Positions 7,805 to 15,480 of a stretch of DNA of 53,934 nt are shown one piece after another (the first letter of the stretch is position 1; each line of letters opens with the position of its first letter). The stretch covers positions 1 to 53,934 of the forward strand of contig JAJSLL010000014.1 in the NCBI GenBank assembly GCA_026127935.1. The letters are read 5' to 3'. The notes under the pieces were generated by a model that saw only the letters and a list, made by a program, of their open reading frames with translations, was not told the DNA's origin and did not search any database. Position numbers and translations under genes: made by a program. Source of the stretch: Thermoplasmatales archaeon (lineage in GTDB: Archaea > Thermoplasmatota > Thermoplasmata > Thermoplasmatales > GCA-001856825).

Positions 7805-9202
7805 TTGGACAAACCGAATTATATAAACTTCTTAACTGACACAAGGAAGAATGTTCTCGCGACGACTGTCTTCATTCTGCTGTTCTTGCTGATCAGCCCG
7901 GTGTTCCCAGGTGTCAAGTGGTTCAGACTCGGAGACTTCACTCTATACACGGTCAACTTCTACCATACGATAATGATTCCTCTTGCATTCATCTTGATAC
8001 TTGTAGCAACAAGTGTGTTTTCTTCAGTAAACTGGATCAAGAAGGCAATAAATCTCACAACCTACCCCATTCTGATATTCTCATTCCTTGGACTTGTTCT
8101 ATTCTATCCTCCATCCGCAACCACTGTAGATGAAATCATGCAGGCAATAAGAGATATCTTGATGGTGGTTGATGCAGTCGGCCTGATACTGCTCTTGCTG
8201 GTCTTTCCCTTCAAGGCAAAGACACAGTTCAAATCTATTTACGGTGGATATGCACTTACCTTATTGGCCACAATTTCTGCAACGATAGCTGCGATCTTTG
8301 GAATGCTGCTAGAATATGGGAACCTGTACGGTTTTGCATCCTTTGGACCGATCAACTCGTACATCAATTCTATTGGAGGACTTTCCACGTTTCTTGGTAA
8401 TGTATGGACATTGCACAGCCACCAGATGCTGCCTGCCGTTATGGGCGGAATAGTCGGTCTGACAGCCGTTGTGCTAGGTTACAACAAACTGTCCAAAGGG
8501 ATGAGAAACTTGGTGAACATCGGTATGTTGATTTCAGTATTTGGTGTGATTAGCATGACTACTATGTATTTCATTGCAGCCGTAGGAACATGGGTCATTC
8601 CAGCAATATTCGTATCGGGCGCAGGAGGGGCGAACGGACTAGCACTTGACGACAGTCAAACCGGGATCATTGGTATTGGCGCCATCATAGCACTCTTCGG
8701 ACTGGTTAAAGCAGTAGATGTTGCGAAGGGAAGAAAATACATACAACTTAGCTCACTCGGAACATGGGTGGCAGCAATGGCCACTATGGTCGGAGTTGGA
8801 TATGTAATCGAATTCAACGAGGTGTACTACGGATTTGGGGATCCAACTCAAGGGGCTGGAGCGCTCTACGATCAGGCATACACTGATGGACACCTAATGT
8901 TCGCTTTCTTCTTCCTGGTAGTTGTTGCAGGGATTCTTCTGGCATCCTTTTATTTGAACAAAGGGGATCACAAGTATTTCAAGCTGGCCTCATACTTTGC
9001 AGTTGGAGGAATGGTCATTGCTTTTGAGGGCCTCCTTGTTTATGTGATGACACTAAACTGGGTAACCGAGGCGATCGGATTAGTGCTGCTGTTCATCGCC
9101 CTGGCTCTGGCAACGATTCCAATAGCAAGTGTCGAAGCCACAAGACCGATGGCGGACACAAACAAGGATAAATCTAGAACTTTACCACAGGGAAAAATCT
9201 GA
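7805..9202 (+). CDS. Polytopic membrane protein with histidines at helix ends (unknown)
   Basis: A 465-residue protein that starts at TTG. It is almost entirely hydrophobic, with roughly 12 predicted membrane helices. I do not recognise the family. Histidines stand at or near helix ends: H54 (FYHTIMIP), H204 and H206 (HSHQMLP), H363 (DGHLMF) and H389. This recalls haem-binding membrane proteins, but the pattern does not match the canonical ligands of haem-copper oxidase subunit I. The C-terminal tail is hydrophilic. No other respiratory genes adjoin it; the nearest redox gene is the divergent glpD. A haem- or quinone-linked role is a guess. A transporter is equally possible. Confidence 0.7.
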   Translation: MDKPNYINFLTDTRKNVLATTVFILLFLLISPVFPGVKWFRLGDFTLYTVNFYHTIMIPLAFILILVATSVFSSVNWIKKAINLTTYPILIFSFLGLVLFYPPSATTVDEIMQAIRDILMVVDAVGLILLLLVFPFKAKTQFKSIYGGYALTLLATISATIAAIFGMLLEYGNLYGFASFGPINSYINSIGGLSTFLGNVWTLHSHQMLPAVMGGIVGLTAVVLGYNKLSKGMRNLVNIGMLISVFGVISMTTMYFIAAVGTWVIPAIFVSGAGGANGLALDDSQTGIIGIGAIIALFGLVKAVDVAKGRKYIQLSSLGTWVAAMATMVGVGYVIEFNEVYYGFGDPTQGAGALYDQAYTDGHLMFAFFFLVVVAGILLASFYLNKGDHKYFKLASYFAVGGMVIAFEGLLVYVMTLNWVTEAIGLVLLFIALALATIPIASVEATRPMADTNKDKSRTLPQGKI

Positions 9203-9380
9203 ACTCAGGACTCTTTCCCTTATTTTACTTTATTTTCTTTTTCATTCTTCAAAGTGTGTTCTACGATTGGTTTTGTTTTAAACTTTAACTATATTCTGAC
9301 AAATATTACAAGATCGTACGAACAAAACACTCTGAGAACTAACCTTGAATATTAAGTGGGTACCAGTCCATTCAATACCT

Positions 9381-9719
9381 TCACAGATTCAATTCCGTGA
9401 TTCTTTTCAATTTTCCCAGTCGTTCATCCCAGTATTTATCAAAGAACTCCAACCAATCCTCAAGTACAAGCAAACTTGTCACATTTAGATCATAGATCGT
9501 CTCCCTGCCTATCTCTTTCTTCGTGACGAGTTTAGCATCTGTAAGAATGTGAAGATGTTTGTTTATTGCGTTTCTGCTGAGCTTGAAATGCTCGGTGATT
9601 GACGCTATTGAGAGATTGGTCTCCGCAAGAAGAGCCAGAATAGATCTCCTCGTTGGATATGCAATCCCAAAGAACACGTCATGAGTACTCTTTGGTTTTC
9701 CCAGCTTACTTTTCGACAT
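9381..9719 (-). CDS. ArsR-family winged-helix transcriptional regulator
   Basis: A 112-residue protein made of one winged helix-turn-helix domain. The pattern is typical ArsR: AYPTRRSILALLAE, then SIASITEHFKLSRNAINKHLHILTDAKLV (recognition helix about 50-62) and a wing at KKEIGRETIYDL. No cysteine-rich metal site is seen in the DNA-binding helix, so metal sensing is unlikely. The C-terminal helix (LEDWLEFFDKYWDERLGKLKR) probably mediates dimerisation. It sits 22 nt downstream of the aminopeptidase gene on the same strand and may be cotranscribed with it. Its target and signal are unknown. Confidence 0.85.
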   Translation of the reverse strand: MSKSKLGKPKSTHDVFFGIAYPTRRSILALLAETNLSIASITEHFKLSRNAINKHLHILTDAKLVTKKEIGRETIYDLNVTSLLVLEDWLEFFDKYWDERLGKLKRITELNL

Positions 9720-9741
9720 ATTTCACTAGTTTCACATATGA

Positions 9742-12159
9742 CTATTTCTTCGAATTCTTGCTTGCTTCTAAATTGGTGACTCTCTCTTTGAGCTTGTAGA
9801 GTTGTTCTTTCATCTCTTTGAAATCCTGTGATATCGGAGCACCCTTCAATTCCAACGCCTCTCTCATGATTCTCTTGACAAACCCCTCGTGTTCCTTTTC
9901 TAGGTATGGCAAGATTCTTGATATTAGTTGGAGATCTCCAGTATCTCTTATCCCACTCGCCGCGCTTTGTCTCACTGTAAAGAATTCGTCTTCTAATCCT
10001 TTGAGTAGAATTTCTGCCACAGCTCTGTCCTTCCAGTAAAACTTTGAAATTGCTGAAATGGCAGCAGAACGTGTTTGCCAGTCGAAATCTTTCCTCAAGT
10101 ACTTTTTGACAGTATCTATCGTAGTAATGTCTGCAAGGTCGCCAAGTGCATTTATTGAAGCTACGCGGATTATGCTATCGTAAGACTTCGTTTCCAGTCC
10201 CTTCAAAAGGAGGTCTTTGGATTTATCTTTCCCGATTTTTTGAGCGCTCATCAGCAGATTGGCGCGCAGACTATAACCATCTTCATTACCGAACATTTCT
10301 GTCAACTTGTCAAGGAGCTTGTCATCGTTTAGATTTGCAACAGACTTTGCTACCTCTCTCCTCACTTTGTAATCAATATCTTCAAGCATCTTTCGCATTG
10401 CCGCGGAAACTCTTTTTCCGCCTATTTTCGAGATAGCCTCTGCAATCTTACCTTTGACATACCAGAATTTTTCCAATTCAAATGAATCGAAAAGGAAGGA
10501 AACCTCAGATAAGCCGAAGTTTCCTAACTCTCTGGCAGCCCTTGCACGTTCTATAACGCTCTCTCCGTTCCTGAGTAAGAATCTTGAAGATTCTCTCGGG
10601 CGCTGGCACGCAATTGTTCCCAAGACCTTACTCTCGGGGTCCAAAGAAAAACCTTTGAAATCTTTCCTGTCGAACTCCAGCCGTGTTAACTTGTCCTCGA
10701 TTTGAATTTCCTGTTCCTCGGTTTTGTCCGCAATGTACAGTCTTGCTGGTACTCTCAAATTGAAGATTCTGCCTGATTGGGTTATCTTTACCTGTACTTT
10801 TCCTCTTGAAACGGACTCCTCTACATTGAATTCTGGATGACCAGGCTCTTCGAGGAATTGATGGTAAAGTGTCTCTAGCGAGAATCCGGAAACATTAGAG
10901 AGCGCCTTGCGGAAGTCATAGGTTGTCACTCCGCTCATTTTGTTATTTTCTAGATACTCCTTCACTCCTTGCCAGAACACCCTGTCTCCAAGGTAATAGT
11001 TTAGGTATCTCAGGAACAATGAAGCCTTTTGATAAAGATGCCTGTCAAACAGTTCTTCAGGATCTTTGTACTTCCTCTCAACGATTGGCCTGCCATAACT
11101 ACCAGCGAATTCCCGCAGGTAGACATCCTTTGTATTCTCGACGTCTACGAGAAACTCGTCCTTCCCTTTGAGCTTCTCCCTATAGATCAATGCGATGTAG
11201 GTAGCGAACCCTTCGTTCAACCACGCCTGAGACCAATCCCTGCACGTTACATAATCACCAAACCACTGATGTGCCATCTCGTGACAAACCAAGGGTTCAG
11301 ACTGATAGTCTAGATGGGCTATTTCGTCATGCAAAGTCCTGTCTGTCAGAGTGGTTGCGCTCAGGTTTTCCATACCGCCAATTTTGAAAAGGGAAACGCA
11401 GGTCTGATCATATTTGGAGTACGGATACTTGACCCCTGTCTTCTCGCTTATGAATTCCATCATCTCTGGGGAATTCTTGAATGACCTTTCTGCCAGAGTT
11501 TCAAATTTAGGGAGGTAGTAAGAAGTTATGGGAATACCTTGCCACTCCTGTTTAAAGGAACTAAATTTGCCCGCTATCACGCTAACAAGATATGCAGGGA
11601 ATCTAAAGTCTTCCCTGAAGATGAAAGTTGAAAAATCTCCATCAACTCTGTTAACGAGCTTCCCATTGCTGATCACAGAGTAGTCGCTCGGAACGGTAAC
11701 TCTGATCTCATACTGACTCCTTGTGTTCGGGTAATCAAAGCAGGGGAACCATGAGTGGGCTTCTGTGCTCTCTCCGTGAGTCCAAAATTGCATACCGCCC
11801 TCATCCTCAACGAAGTATCCACCTCTCTTTGGATATGACTTGTAGGTAACAGTCAAGATGTGTTCGGAGAAAGCCCTGAAGTCACCATACACCACAATTT
11901 TGTCCTTGTACGTATCAAAACTGGATGGAACACCTTTGACCGAGACATTGTAGATTTCCATATCTGTGGCATCTATGTCGAGATGATCCTGTGGAAGGCT
12001 GTTCATTTTGATATCCAGTTCAACCTTACCCTCAACAGCCCTCTCCTCGAAATTGATCTTTATGTCGATAACAGTTCTCTTCAGGTCAAATTGTTTTTCC
12101 CTTTCAAGCTTCTCTTCATAACCAGTAAGTGCAAAAGGTTTGAACTCCTGATCAAGCAT
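9742..12159 (-). CDS. M1-family zinc aminopeptidase with C-terminal HEAT repeats (tricorn-interacting-factor-like)
   Basis: An 805-residue cytoplasmic aminopeptidase. The N-terminal beta domain is followed by the substrate-binding GGMEN motif (261-265, G replacing the usual A). The zinc site is HEMAH (293-297) plus E316 in NEGFATY, that is HExxH-x18-E. Thermoplasma tricorn-interacting factors F2 and F3 are M1 enzymes of similar size that trim peptides released by tricorn and the proteasome. Here the region after about residue 530 is a run of HEAT-like helical repeats (for example ERARAARELGNFG, KVRREVAKSVANLND, WQTRSAAISAISKF), and it ends in a short coiled coil (MKEQLYKLKERVTNLEA). The HEAT tail may limit access or bind partners. 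Upstream sits the left end of the IS-bounded island. Confidence 0.9.
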   Translation of the reverse strand: MLDQEFKPFALTGYEEKLEREKQFDLKRTVIDIKINFEERAVEGKVELDIKMNSLPQDHLDIDATDMEIYNVSVKGVPSSFDTYKDKIVVYGDFRAFSEHILTVTYKSYPKRGGYFVEDEGGMQFWTHGESTEAHSWFPCFDYPNTRSQYEIRVTVPSDYSVISNGKLVNRVDGDFSTFIFREDFRFPAYLVSVIAGKFSSFKQEWQGIPITSYYLPKFETLAERSFKNSPEMMEFISEKTGVKYPYSKYDQTCVSLFKIGGMENLSATTLTDRTLHDEIAHLDYQSEPLVCHEMAHQWFGDYVTCRDWSQAWLNEGFATYIALIYREKLKGKDEFLVDVENTKDVYLREFAGSYGRPIVERKYKDPEELFDRHLYQKASLFLRYLNYYLGDRVFWQGVKEYLENNKMSGVTTYDFRKALSNVSGFSLETLYHQFLEEPGHPEFNVEESVSRGKVQVKITQSGRIFNLRVPARLYIADKTEEQEIQIEDKLTRLEFDRKDFKGFSLDPESKVLGTIACQRPRESSRFLLRNGESVIERARAARELGNFGLSEVSFLFDSFELEKFWYVKGKIAEAISKIGGKRVSAAMRKMLEDIDYKVRREVAKSVANLNDDKLLDKLTEMFGNEDGYSLRANLLMSAQKIGKDKSKDLLLKGLETKSYDSIIRVASINALGDLADITTIDTVKKYLRKDFDWQTRSAAISAISKFYWKDRAVAEILLKGLEDEFFTVRQSAASGIRDTGDLQLISRILPYLEKEHEGFVKRIMREALELKGAPISQDFKEMKEQLYKLKERVTNLEASKNSKK

Positions 12160-12196
12160 ATCTCGGCATGCCTACATCTACTATATGGTTTCTTTA

Positions 12197-12243
12197 GTTT
12201 AAACTCTAACTCAGGTTGTTTTGCATATCATGTTTTGAGATTC
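12197..12243 (+). repeat. Solo IS end (left boundary of the island)
   Basis: This stretch contains the same 14-bp terminal inverted repeat, TTAAACTCTAACTC (12199-12212), as the complete element at 15467-16986. The similarity continues inward for about 33 bp into the region upstream of that element's transposase, then stops. No transposase follows, so this is a remnant end, oriented opposite to the matching end at 16942-16988. Confidence 0.75.
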
Positions 12244-12326
12244 GTCAGTCTACAGCTCATTTAACGTACTTCGATAACAGAAGTCTAGAAACAGTACCCT
12301 ACCACTCACACTTAACCCCTACACCA

Positions 12327-13034
12327 CTAAGATCTTTGAGGCTTCAATATCTGAAGCCTGATCAGTGTGGGTTTTTCCTCCTTTCCATCCTTGTTGAGGA
12401 ATTTATCACTCTGGTATGTAAACCCCTCTTCGAAAACCAGAAGCGTTCCCGTAGAGAGATATTTAACACCTTCAAGGGACGGATACGTCTTTTCGTCAAT
12501 GATGAATGTCTCGGTGTTTCTAAGGAGTACATACTCAGGGCTCAGTGCACACAACAGGTTTATCAGTTCACCCATCAGGGTTGCGGAGGTCGAAATTTCT
12601 GATCCAACAATCGGGATATTGCTGGCAACATCGCCGCCAAACTGGATCGTATCGATGATCTTGCTCTTCATGTTGGCAAGTTCATTCTCCTCAACGACAT
12701 TGACCGTCAACACAAAGTAGTCTGAAACCTGTTGCAGTGGTAAAACCACTATATTTTTTATTTGGATTTCTTGCCTATCGATAATACTAGAGTACGTTCC
12801 TAATGAGGAATTTAGCGTTTGACCTCCCGTCTTGATCTCAAAAGAAATGTTAACAGAGATCTCCTTTTCTTTTCCCGAGAAAGTACTCTTAAGGTTGTCC
12901 CGGATATAGCACTCCCTTATCAGAACAAAAACAGATTACCCATTATGAACCATATTGTCCACCAACTTCTCGTTCTTAGCTTAAACAAACGCTGAGGGTA
13001 AGACGAATTTACTGTGGATAGCTATTTTTGACAT
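12327..13034 (-). pseudogene. Unknown gene with two in-frame TAA codons near its 5' end
   Basis: From an ATG at 13034 one reverse frame runs to a stop at 12327. It is interrupted by TAA at 12981-12983 and 12936-12938, after which it is open for about 200 codons. The downstream part reads like real protein: alternating beta-like segments (KEISVNISFEIKTGG, DRQEIQIKNIVVLPLQ, DYFVLTVNVVEENE). The first standard start codon in that part is a GTG at 12749, giving 140 residues, but the protein-like signal begins well upstream of it. So either the gene is decayed, or it starts at a non-standard codon such as the CTG at 12923. It follows the membrane-protein gene by 9 nt. I recognise no family. Confidence 0.5.
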
Positions 13035-13043
13035 CTTATCATC

Positions 13044-13589
13044 TCAAGGCATAAAATTGGACCCTTTGAACGAGTTCTTTGGTTTCCGAACGGCCCCTAT
13101 TATCGCTACTATTATTCCTGCGACGACAAGGAGGACTCCTAGCCCAAGGAGAATGAATGCAGTAACCAAACTGTTAAAGTGGGAAACTACAATGTACGCG
13201 ATATTGGGGGAGGATGTTCCAAACGTTACCACGTAGTAGGTGCCGTTCAGCCCCGAATATCCGAAATCATTTCCTTGAGTTGTTGAAGCTGCAATGGAAT
13301 AATTTTCTATGTTTCCCGAATTTATGAGTGGAAGGTCTCTCGATGGAATCAGGTAGGGATGGACATTGGAAGAGTTGGAAGAAACTATGATATCACTTCC
13401 GGGACTGGCGGTCAGTAGGTTGGAATAGAAGTCACCGTTCTGTCCTGCATACACGGCACTCCCCTCCTGCCCAGTTGAGGAAGCAAGGGTATTGGTCAGA
13501 GAGTGAGTAAGCACAACCCATCCTACCCCTGTCATGATGATTCCTACTGCTAGAATCACGACACCAACGATCACAGTATTCTTTCGCAT
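13044..13589 (-). CDS. Two-helix membrane protein with Ser/Asn/Thr-rich external loop
   Basis: A 181-residue protein of unknown family. A hydrophobic N-terminal segment (about 5-28) acts as a signal anchor, and a second helix lies at about 141-167. Between them is a loop of roughly 110 residues rich in serine, asparagine, threonine and glycine, with several N-x-S/T sites, so it is probably outside the cell. The C-terminal tail is short and basic. The gene starts 6 nt after the stop of the zinc-ribbon gene, so the two are cotranscribed. Within the halocin-like island it could be a surface receptor, an immunity factor or part of export, but nothing in the sequence decides this. Confidence 0.65.
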   Translation of the reverse strand: MRKNTVIVGVVILAVGIIMTGVGWVVLTHSLTNTLASSTGQEGSAVYAGQNGDFYSNLLTASPGSDIIVSSNSSNVHPYLIPSRDLPLINSGNIENYSIAASTTQGNDFGYSGLNGTYYVVTFGTSSPNIAYIVVSHFNSLVTAFILLGLGVLLVVAGIIVAIIGAVRKPKNSFKGSNFMP

Positions 13590-13595
13590 AATAAT

Positions 13596-13880
13596 TCACT
13601 CATCCTTCTTCTTAAATGAGAAGTGGCTGCGGAGTCTCTCTAACTTTTCTTCACGTTTTAGATGTTTATCCCATTCCTCATCCGTAAAGAATTGATCCGC
13701 GAACAGATTCTGCGGAGATTCTTTTCCACAGCTTGGACATTTAATACTTACATACTTTCTGGGCCCCCCAACCCCTCCAACATTGGGATTGTGAATATCT
13801 AGTGGGTTGAGAGGGTTGTAATCGTATATCCACTCATAGCCACACTCTGGGCACTTTAACTTCGTATGGAATTCAACCAC
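13596..13880 (-). CDS. Small zinc-ribbon protein
   Basis: A 94-residue protein with two CxxC knuckles, C10-x2-C13 (CPECGYEW) and C48-x2-C51 (CPSCGKES), the ligands of one zinc ribbon. Between them is a proline- and glycine-rich segment (about 22-41). The C-terminus is charged and helical (EEWDKHLKREEKLERLRS) and ends in lysines. It has no membrane helix. Zinc ribbons of this kind bind nucleic acid or act as adaptors; I do not recognise a specific family. It heads a two-gene unit with the downstream membrane protein and is the only likely soluble accessory protein in the island. Confidence 0.65.
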   Translation of the reverse strand: MVEFHTKLKCPECGYEWIYDYNPLNPLDIHNPNVGGVGGPRKYVSIKCPSCGKESPQNLFADQFFTDEEWDKHLKREEKLERLRSHFSFKKKDE

Positions 13881-14071
13881 TTTTCAGCCTCCTTCAAACT
13901 CAGAACAAAACTTCTATAGCAATTCTTTGCTTGTTCTTATACAGAAATTGTGCATATAAGTTTACTGGTCATCGCAGTTTGAGAGACAAATCGTTAATCA
14001 AACTTTCATAAACAGTACAGAGCAGCATTATTTTGAAGAGTAAGAGGATGAGTAGACCGAGGGAATTTCAA

Positions 14072-14095
14072 CCCTCTTCCTTTTTAAGGAGAGGG
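14072..14095. terminator. Hairpin downstream of the two-helix protein gene
   Basis: The arms CCCTCTTCCTT and AAGGAGAGGG pair with one bulged T around a three-base loop. It lies 44 nt after the stop of the gene ending at 14139. On that strand no U-tract follows, so it could be a processing or stability element rather than an intrinsic terminator. Confidence 0.35.
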
Positions 14096-14138
14096 CTTTC
14101 CCTTCGTACTCCAGATCACAGTCCTTCTCACTACCATT

Positions 14139-14480
14139 TTAGTTTTCATGGGTCCTTCTCCTGTTAAGAAGCCTGAGATAATATAATGTTACGACAACTG
14201 GCAAAAAGATGAGAAGCACGATTAGCACTAACACTGCTCCATAGCGAGTGTTCAATATCTCATTGAGGATTTTACCGAGGGGATTAGCTGTGAACAAGTA
14301 ATACAATAGGTAAATTATCCCACCGTATCCTGATAATACAATTGATATTACTAACAAGGCACGAAGACGCCTTTTCGAATTTCGTTTTTGAAAAGTGGTC
14401 AAAGGCATGCTGGATTCCGCTGCGTTCTCTTTCTTAGGAAGGTGTTCTTTGTCATGTAATGCCTCTAAAGAATATAACAC
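14139..14480 (-). CDS. Small two-helix membrane protein next to the archaeocin precursor
   Basis: A 113-residue protein of unknown family. A charged N-terminal region ending in a basic patch (QKRNSKRRLR, 31-40) precedes a first helix at about 41-63 and a second at about 81-102, followed by RLLNRRR. The positive-inside rule puts both termini in the cytoplasm. It is the next gene after the halocin-C8-like precursor on the same strand, with 130 nt between them. Small two-helix proteins beside bacteriocin genes are often immunity or export helpers, so that role is plausible but only by position. A shorter start at residue 25 (MPLTTFQKRN) is possible. Confidence 0.6.
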   Translation of the reverse strand: MLYSLEALHDKEHLPKKENAAESSMPLTTFQKRNSKRRLRALLVISIVLSGYGGIIYLLYYLFTANPLGKILNEILNTRYGAVLVLIVLLIFLPVVVTLYYLRLLNRRRTHEN

Positions 14481-14610
14481 CTCGTTGTTCGCAATTCCGA
14501 TTCATATAATTACCATTCAGCAGAGTCCTCTTTAAACTGCTTGATGTGTCGAACACATCTTAGCTTTATCGTGATTCTTTTCAAGAGTTGTACCTTCTGC
14601 AACACTCGTG

Positions 14611-15444
14611 CTAGCAATTGTTTCGTACTTCTTCCTCAGCATCTACACACATATATGCAAGCAAGGCACAAGCTGCACAAGCTCCCAGTGAAATGCCAAG
14701 ACATAATAAGCAGACAGGAAGAGTTACCACATCAATGCAAGCGTCTGCACATCCCAAAACAACTGCACAGTAAGGGCAAATCTCGGCCAGATCAGTTGTC
14801 GCAATACATTCTATGAGGCCAAGGATCCCATCAAGACATTTCAGGGCATTAAAATCACTAACGAACGCCATCCGATTTCCAGGAAGACTTATGTCAGTAT
14901 ACTTACTAATCAGGTTACTGAACCGATTGAATTCAGTAGACAATGGAAGAACCACTGCATCCAGATCTCCCTCATTCTTGGCATTGTCAATGAGCTTGCT
15001 AATCTGTTTGAGCGTTGTCCCGAGATCTGCCATTTTCTTAGAAAGAATAAGGTCATACTTATGGATCCCTGATTGAGTTTTGGGACTAATGTCACCAGTG
15101 ATCCAATACAATCTCGGGCCCTTCTCATATGGGTGCTCTACTATGATCGTGTATATTTGTGCATCGTACGCATCCGTATTGGTCCTGTAGTGAAATACGG
15201 TTGAAGTAGTAATTCTATTCAAGGAATCTTTCGCTGTTCGACTTGCCTTTGTCAACTGAAATTTACAGTCTTTTCCACCCTCGAGAACCATTACGTGCTT
15301 TTCTAGTACCTCCACGCTTTGTTTAGAGGCATCGAGCTTAGCTTTGTCCGGTTGACAGTCAGTCAAACTTGTATCCCGATTAGCTTCCGCTTGAGTAATA
15401 GTTTTCCCATTCTCATCTATTTCCTTCACTTTTCGGATAAACAT
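14611..15444 (-). CDS. Halocin-C8-like archaeocin precursor (putative)
   Basis: A 277-residue protein in two parts. Residues 1-202 are hydrophilic, with two cysteines and no clear signal peptide or Tat motif. Residues 203-277 form a 75-residue hydrophobic, glycine/alanine-rich tail with 12 cysteines (for example ICPYCAVVLGCADAC and CLLCLGISLGACAAC) that ends in cysteine. Halocin C8 of haloarchaea is cut from a longer precursor whose C-terminal 76 residues carry 10 cysteines, while the N-terminal part gives self-immunity. The layout and the cysteine-dense hydrophobic tail match well; sequence identity was not measured. In-frame stops lie just upstream of the ATG, so the start is firm. The IS element begins 22 nt upstream. 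Another cysteine-rich secreted peptide is the alternative. Confidence 0.6.
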   Translation of the reverse strand: MFIRKVKEIDENGKTITQAEANRDTSLTDCQPDKAKLDASKQSVEVLEKHVMVLEGGKDCKFQLTKASRTAKDSLNRITTSTVFHYRTNTDAYDAQIYTIIVEHPYEKGPRLYWITGDISPKTQSGIHKYDLILSKKMADLGTTLKQISKLIDNAKNEGDLDAVVLPLSTEFNRFSNLISKYTDISLPGNRMAFVSDFNALKCLDGILGLIECIATTDLAEICPYCAVVLGCADACIDVVTLPVCLLCLGISLGACAACALLAYMCVDAEEEVRNNC

Positions 15445-15466
15445 AATTTACCATTAGGAGCTGATA

Positions 15467-15480
15467 TTAAACTCTAACTC
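15467..15480 (+). repeat. IS terminal inverted repeat, transposase 3' side
   Basis: TTAAACTCTAACTC, a perfect inverted match to 16973-16986. It includes the TAA stop of the transposase. Together with adjoining flank bases it forms TTTAATAT on the reverse strand, 20-27 nt upstream of the archaeocin ATG. Confidence 0.85.

Noticed and set aside
7805-9202. Haem-copper oxidase subunit I
   Set aside because: Histidines are present but not in the H...HxxxY...HH...HxH order required for that family.
12216-12602. 128-residue forward frame over the IS remnant and the broken gene
   Set aside because: Overlaps the strand-like reverse-frame protein and has no promoter or motif.
14541-14816. 91-residue forward frame in the archaeocin tail
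   Set aside because: Antisense shadow of the cysteine-rich domain; the reverse frame has the clearer protein character.
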